Assembly: GCA_021582295.1 (NCBI GenBank)
Contig: CP091137.1
Coordinates: 62,001-126,000, forward strand
Origin: Candidatus Thiovulum stygium
GTDB lineage: Bacteria; Campylobacterota; Campylobacteria; Campylobacterales; Thiovulaceae
Reading direction: 5' to 3'
Length of the DNA stretch: 64,000 bases
Shown here: one piece after another, positions 61,643-64,000 of the stretch
Numbering within the stretch: position 1 is the stretch's first letter
How the letters are laid out: each line of letters begins with the position of its first letter
Position numbers and translations under genes: made by a program
Notes under the pieces: generated by a model
What the model was told of the DNA's origin: nothing
Databases searched by the model: none
What the model saw: only the letters and a program-made list of their open reading frames with translations

Positions 61643-61650
61643 TATTATTT

Positions 61651-61693
61651 TAGCAAAGAGTAACTATAATTTAATAGTTTTAACTCTTTGCTA
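61651..61693. terminator. Bidirectional hairpin after rsmI
   Basis: TAGCAAAGAGT (61651-61661) and ACTCTTTGCTA (61683-61693) are a perfect 11-bp stem, extended by an inner ACTA/TAGT pair, between two convergent genes. Confidence 0.8.
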
Positions 61694-61697
61694 ACTT

Positions 61698-62921
61698 TTA
61701 ATTTGTTGTTTTTGGATTAAATTCTTTTAAAAATTTTTTAATATTTTTACTAGCTTGTTTAATTCGATTTTTATTTTCGATTAAAGCGATTCTGACATAT
61801 TCATCACCATATTCACCAAAACCAATTCCAGGACTTACAGCAACTTGAGCTTCAAGAATTAATTTTTTACTAAACTCAAGACTGCCTAAATGTCTCATTT
61901 TTTCAGGAATTTTTGCCCAAACAAACATTGAAGCTCTTGGACTATCAATTTGCCAACCAGCACTATTAAAACTTTTTACTAAAAAGTCTCGTCGATCTTC
62001 ATATGTTTTTCTAATGTCTTCAACACAACTTTGATCGCCATTAAGTGCAACTGTTGCAGCAATTTGAATTGGAGTGAACATACCGTAATCTAACCAGCTT
62101 TTTATTTTTTCTAAAGCTCCAATAAGCTTACGATTACCAACGATGAAACCAACTCGCCAACCTGCCATATTATAACTTTTTGAGAGTGTAAAACTTTCTA
62201 CGGCTACATCTTTTGCTCCAGCAACTTCAAAAATAGAAGGAGTTCTATAACCATCAAAAACTAAATCAGCATAAGCTATATCACTAATTATATAAAATCG
62301 TTCCTGTTTTGCCATTGCAACAAGACGAACATAAAAATCAGGATTAACTGTAACAGTTGTTGGATTATGTGGAAAATTTACTACGACATATTTTGGCTTA
62401 GGCACAGATTCTTTAATAGCAGATTTTAAGTCAATAAAAAATTGGTTTTCATCAAGTTCAAATCTATTATTATATTTCATAGCCATTTTTCTAACAGTTC
62501 CACCAGCAAGAGTAAAAGCATAACTGTGAATTGGATAAGTTGGATCAGGAACAATTGCTACATCGCCAACATTTGTAATAGCCTCGATGAGGTGGGTGTA
62601 ACCCTCTTTTGAGCCAATTGTTGCAACTGCCTCGCCATTTGGATCTATATCAACATTAAATCTTCGTTTATACCAATCAGCAATTGCTAATCTTAATTTA
62701 TAAATACCTTTACTTGCTGAATAGCCATAATTGCCACTTTTTTGAGAAGCTTCGATTAATTTGGCAACGATATGTTTTGGAGTATTACCATCAGGATTTC
62801 CCATACTGAAATCGATAACATCTTTGCCATTTCGTCTTTCACTCATTTTTATTTCATTGACAGCAGCAAAAACATATTTTGGAAGTCTTTGAATTTTTTC
62901 GAATTGAATCTCATCAAACAT
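61698..62921 (-). CDS. Class I aminotransferase (LL-diaminopimelate/alanine type)
   Basis: 407 residues with the PLP-enzyme features YGYSASKGIYKLRLAIA, VPDPTYPIH, NFPHNPTTVT, and the PLP-binding Lys in TLSKSYNMAGWRVGF. Close to the DapL/AlaA-like aminotransferases of Campylobacterota. The exact substrate (LL-diaminopimelate, Ala or Asp) cannot be read from the sequence. Octamer at 62586-62593. Upstream, 33 bp away, is efp on the same strand. Confidence 0.88.
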   Translation of the reverse strand: MFDEIQFEKIQRLPKYVFAAVNEIKMSERRNGKDVIDFSMGNPDGNTPKHIVAKLIEASQKSGNYGYSASKGIYKLRLAIADWYKRRFNVDIDPNGEAVATIGSKEGYTHLIEAITNVGDVAIVPDPTYPIHSYAFTLAGGTVRKMAMKYNNRFELDENQFFIDLKSAIKESVPKPKYVVVNFPHNPTTVTVNPDFYVRLVAMAKQERFYIISDIAYADLVFDGYRTPSIFEVAGAKDVAVESFTLSKSYNMAGWRVGFIVGNRKLIGALEKIKSWLDYGMFTPIQIAATVALNGDQSCVEDIRKTYEDRRDFLVKSFNSAGWQIDSPRASMFVWAKIPEKMRHLGSLEFSKKLILEAQVAVSPGIGFGEYGDEYVRIALIENKNRIKQASKNIKKFLKEFNPKTTN

Positions 62922-62954
62922 TGATGAACCCTCTCTTAATTATATAATTAATAA

Positions 62955-63521
62955 TTATTTAATTTTTTCCATATACTCGCCCTCGATAGTATTCACTCGA
63001 ATACGATCTCCTTCAAGAATATGAAACGGAACTTGAACAACAGCACCAGAATTTAAAGTTGCAGGTTTTCGTCCGCCTTGTGTATCACCTTTAAAATTTG
63101 GAGGAGTTTCAACAACTTCTAATTCGATAACCTCATCAACATCAACAGAAATCGGTTTGCCATTATGTAAAACGACATTAACAGTTGAACCGTCGATAAG
63201 CCATTTAACGGTATCACCAACTTGTTCTTCAGCCAAACCTATTTGTTCATAAGTTGTTGTATCCATAAATTGAAGCATATCACCATCTCGATATAAATAT
63301 TGCATAGTTTTATATTCTAACATTGGTTCTTGACATTTATCACCAGCATGAAAAGTCTTATCAACAACTCGTCCGTTAATTAAGCTTTTGATTTTTGTTC
63401 TAACGAAAGCTGCACCTTTACCAGGTTTAACATGTTGATATTCAGTAATTCTATAAGGAATACCGTCCATTTCAATTTTGAGACCTTTTTTAAGATCTCC
63501 CATTCCATAATTTAGAGCCAT
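62955..63521 (-). CDS. efp: Elongation factor P
   Basis: Relieves ribosome stalling at polyproline. The Met at 63521 ([20 protein letters not shown]) is preferred over the upstream ATG at 63560, because the extra 13 residues ([13 protein letters not shown]) are not part of the fold and GGAGA lies about 10 bp before the chosen start. The KOW-like N-domain has the modifiable loop VKPGKGAAF; two OB domains follow (188 aa). Octamer at 63130-63137. Confidence 0.94.
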   Translation of the reverse strand: MALNYGMGDLKKGLKIEMDGIPYRITEYQHVKPGKGAAFVRTKIKSLINGRVVDKTFHAGDKCQEPMLEYKTMQYLYRDGDMLQFMDTTTYEQIGLAEEQVGDTVKWLIDGSTVNVVLHNGKPISVDVDEVIELEVVETPPNFKGDTQGGRKPATLNSGAVVQVPFHILEGDRIRVNTIEGEYMEKIK

Positions 63522-63578
63522 TTTTTGACTATCTCCAGTTTTTAAGACTATTATAACCAAATAGTAATAATATAGTTA

Positions 63579-64000
63579 TTATTTCGCATTTATAAATATA
63601 TGAAACATAGCTCCAGTCGAAGAATTTTCAGCAAAAATTCGACCACCATTGGCTTCAACCATTTTTTTCACAATGTTTAAACCTAAACCCATTCCAGATT
63701 GAGTTTTACCACTTATAAAAGGTTTAAAAAGATTTTTAAGAATATGTTCTTGAATTCCTCCGCCATTATCTTCAATTCTAATGTTTAAAACAGAATTCTG
63801 CAAACTTGCAAAAATTTCAACTTTTCTTTCGCTAAAAGATAAATTTGAAATTGCTAACTGTTCAAGCGAGTTTTTAATAATTATTAAAAAGATCTTTATT
63901 AATTGAGCTCGTGGAAATTTTATATTTAAAGAATCGTCAAGACAATGAATTCTTTTGAAGTTTAAATCTATTAAATCTTTATTAAAATATATATTAGCTA
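63579..64000 (-). CDS. Histidine kinase, C-terminal catalytic domain (partial)
   Basis: The frame is open to the window edge. It shows an N box (KIFLIIIKNSLEQLAI), then EDNGGGIQEHILKNLFKPF (G1/F boxes) and GMGLGLNIVKKMVEANGGRI (G2), the HATPase domain of a two-component sensor. The dimerisation and sensor regions lie beyond the right edge. A first-codon call inside this stretch (63803) would be too short. Confidence 0.9.
   Translation of the reverse strand, partial: ANIYFNKDLIDLNFKRIHCLDDSLNIKFPRAQLIKIFLIIIKNSLEQLAISNLSFSERKVEIFASLQNSVLNIRIEDNGGGIQEHILKNLFKPFISGKTQSGMGLGLNIVKKMVEANGGRIFAENSSTGAMFHIFINAK

Noticed and set aside
63522-63560. The longer EF-P start
   Set aside because: The extra 13 residues are outside the conserved fold, and the internal ATG has a suitable GGAGA upstream.

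Overview
The window is about 64 kb of very AT-rich DNA (G+C roughly 27% by eye). It comes from a flagellated bacterium that looks like a Campylobacterota (epsilonproteobacterial) relative. Reasons: the FlaG/FliD/FliS flagellar set, a short c-type cytochrome, a RibBA whose second domain has lost its zinc cysteines, a Csd3/Pgp3-like M23 endopeptidase, the short RecN type, and fused HisIE. Arginine is very often encoded by CGA. A Thiovulum-like organism is possible, but I cannot prove the genus.

Layout. 0-10 kb: end of a TauE/SafE-type membrane protein, der, pyrB, pabB, a CNNM/CBS membrane protein, pheT without pheS, then flaG-fliD-fliS and a small gene. 10-16 kb: two KilA-N genes, a repeat-bearing lipoprotein, a large secreted protein and a BRO-N remnant. 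16-27 kb: cytochrome c, atpE, tRNA-Leu(GAG), ruvB, gyrA, a peroxiredoxin, pyrC, another BRO-type remnant, a DnaJ-domain protein with a 39-bp coding minisatellite, groES-groEL, then about 0.8 kb with no convincing gene. 27-39 kb, accessory: an SF1 helicase fused to leucine-rich repeats, an antirepressor/HTH module, a metal-uptake cluster without an ATPase gene, an AlwI-like restriction enzyme with two methyltransferases, and a WYL regulator. 39-64 kb: a GH17/GT2 membrane glucan synthase, a lipoprotein, recN, dnaE, a second large lipoprotein, hisIE, a sulfatase-fold transferase, an M23 peptidase, leuA, ribBA, a NifX-like protein, rpmI, rplT, rpmE, rsmI, an aminotransferase, efp and a partial histidine kinase.

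Main unexpected signals. (1) The octamer GATGAGGT/ACCTCATC, usually preceded by C or T, occurs 40 times by my hand count, on both strands, in genes and between them. About one copy would be expected from base composition. In several intergenic places it forms inverted pairs like terminators. This resembles a DNA-uptake-sequence system. (2) Three accessory modules (KilA-N; antirepressor plus HTH; restriction-modification) are each bounded by near-perfect direct repeats of 133/139, 120 and 55 bp, and every repeat copy contains the octamer. (3) Seven genes, including fliD, pyrC and dnaE, are each broken by one missing base at a 6-7 nt A or T run. (4) A helicase-LRR fusion has a hypervariable-looking C-terminus.

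How the genes fit together. Housekeeping genes (pyrimidine, folate, His, Leu and riboflavin synthesis; ribosome; replication; chaperones) form short operons. They are interrupted by small phage-type regulators and defence genes, apparently inserted at gene 3' ends.
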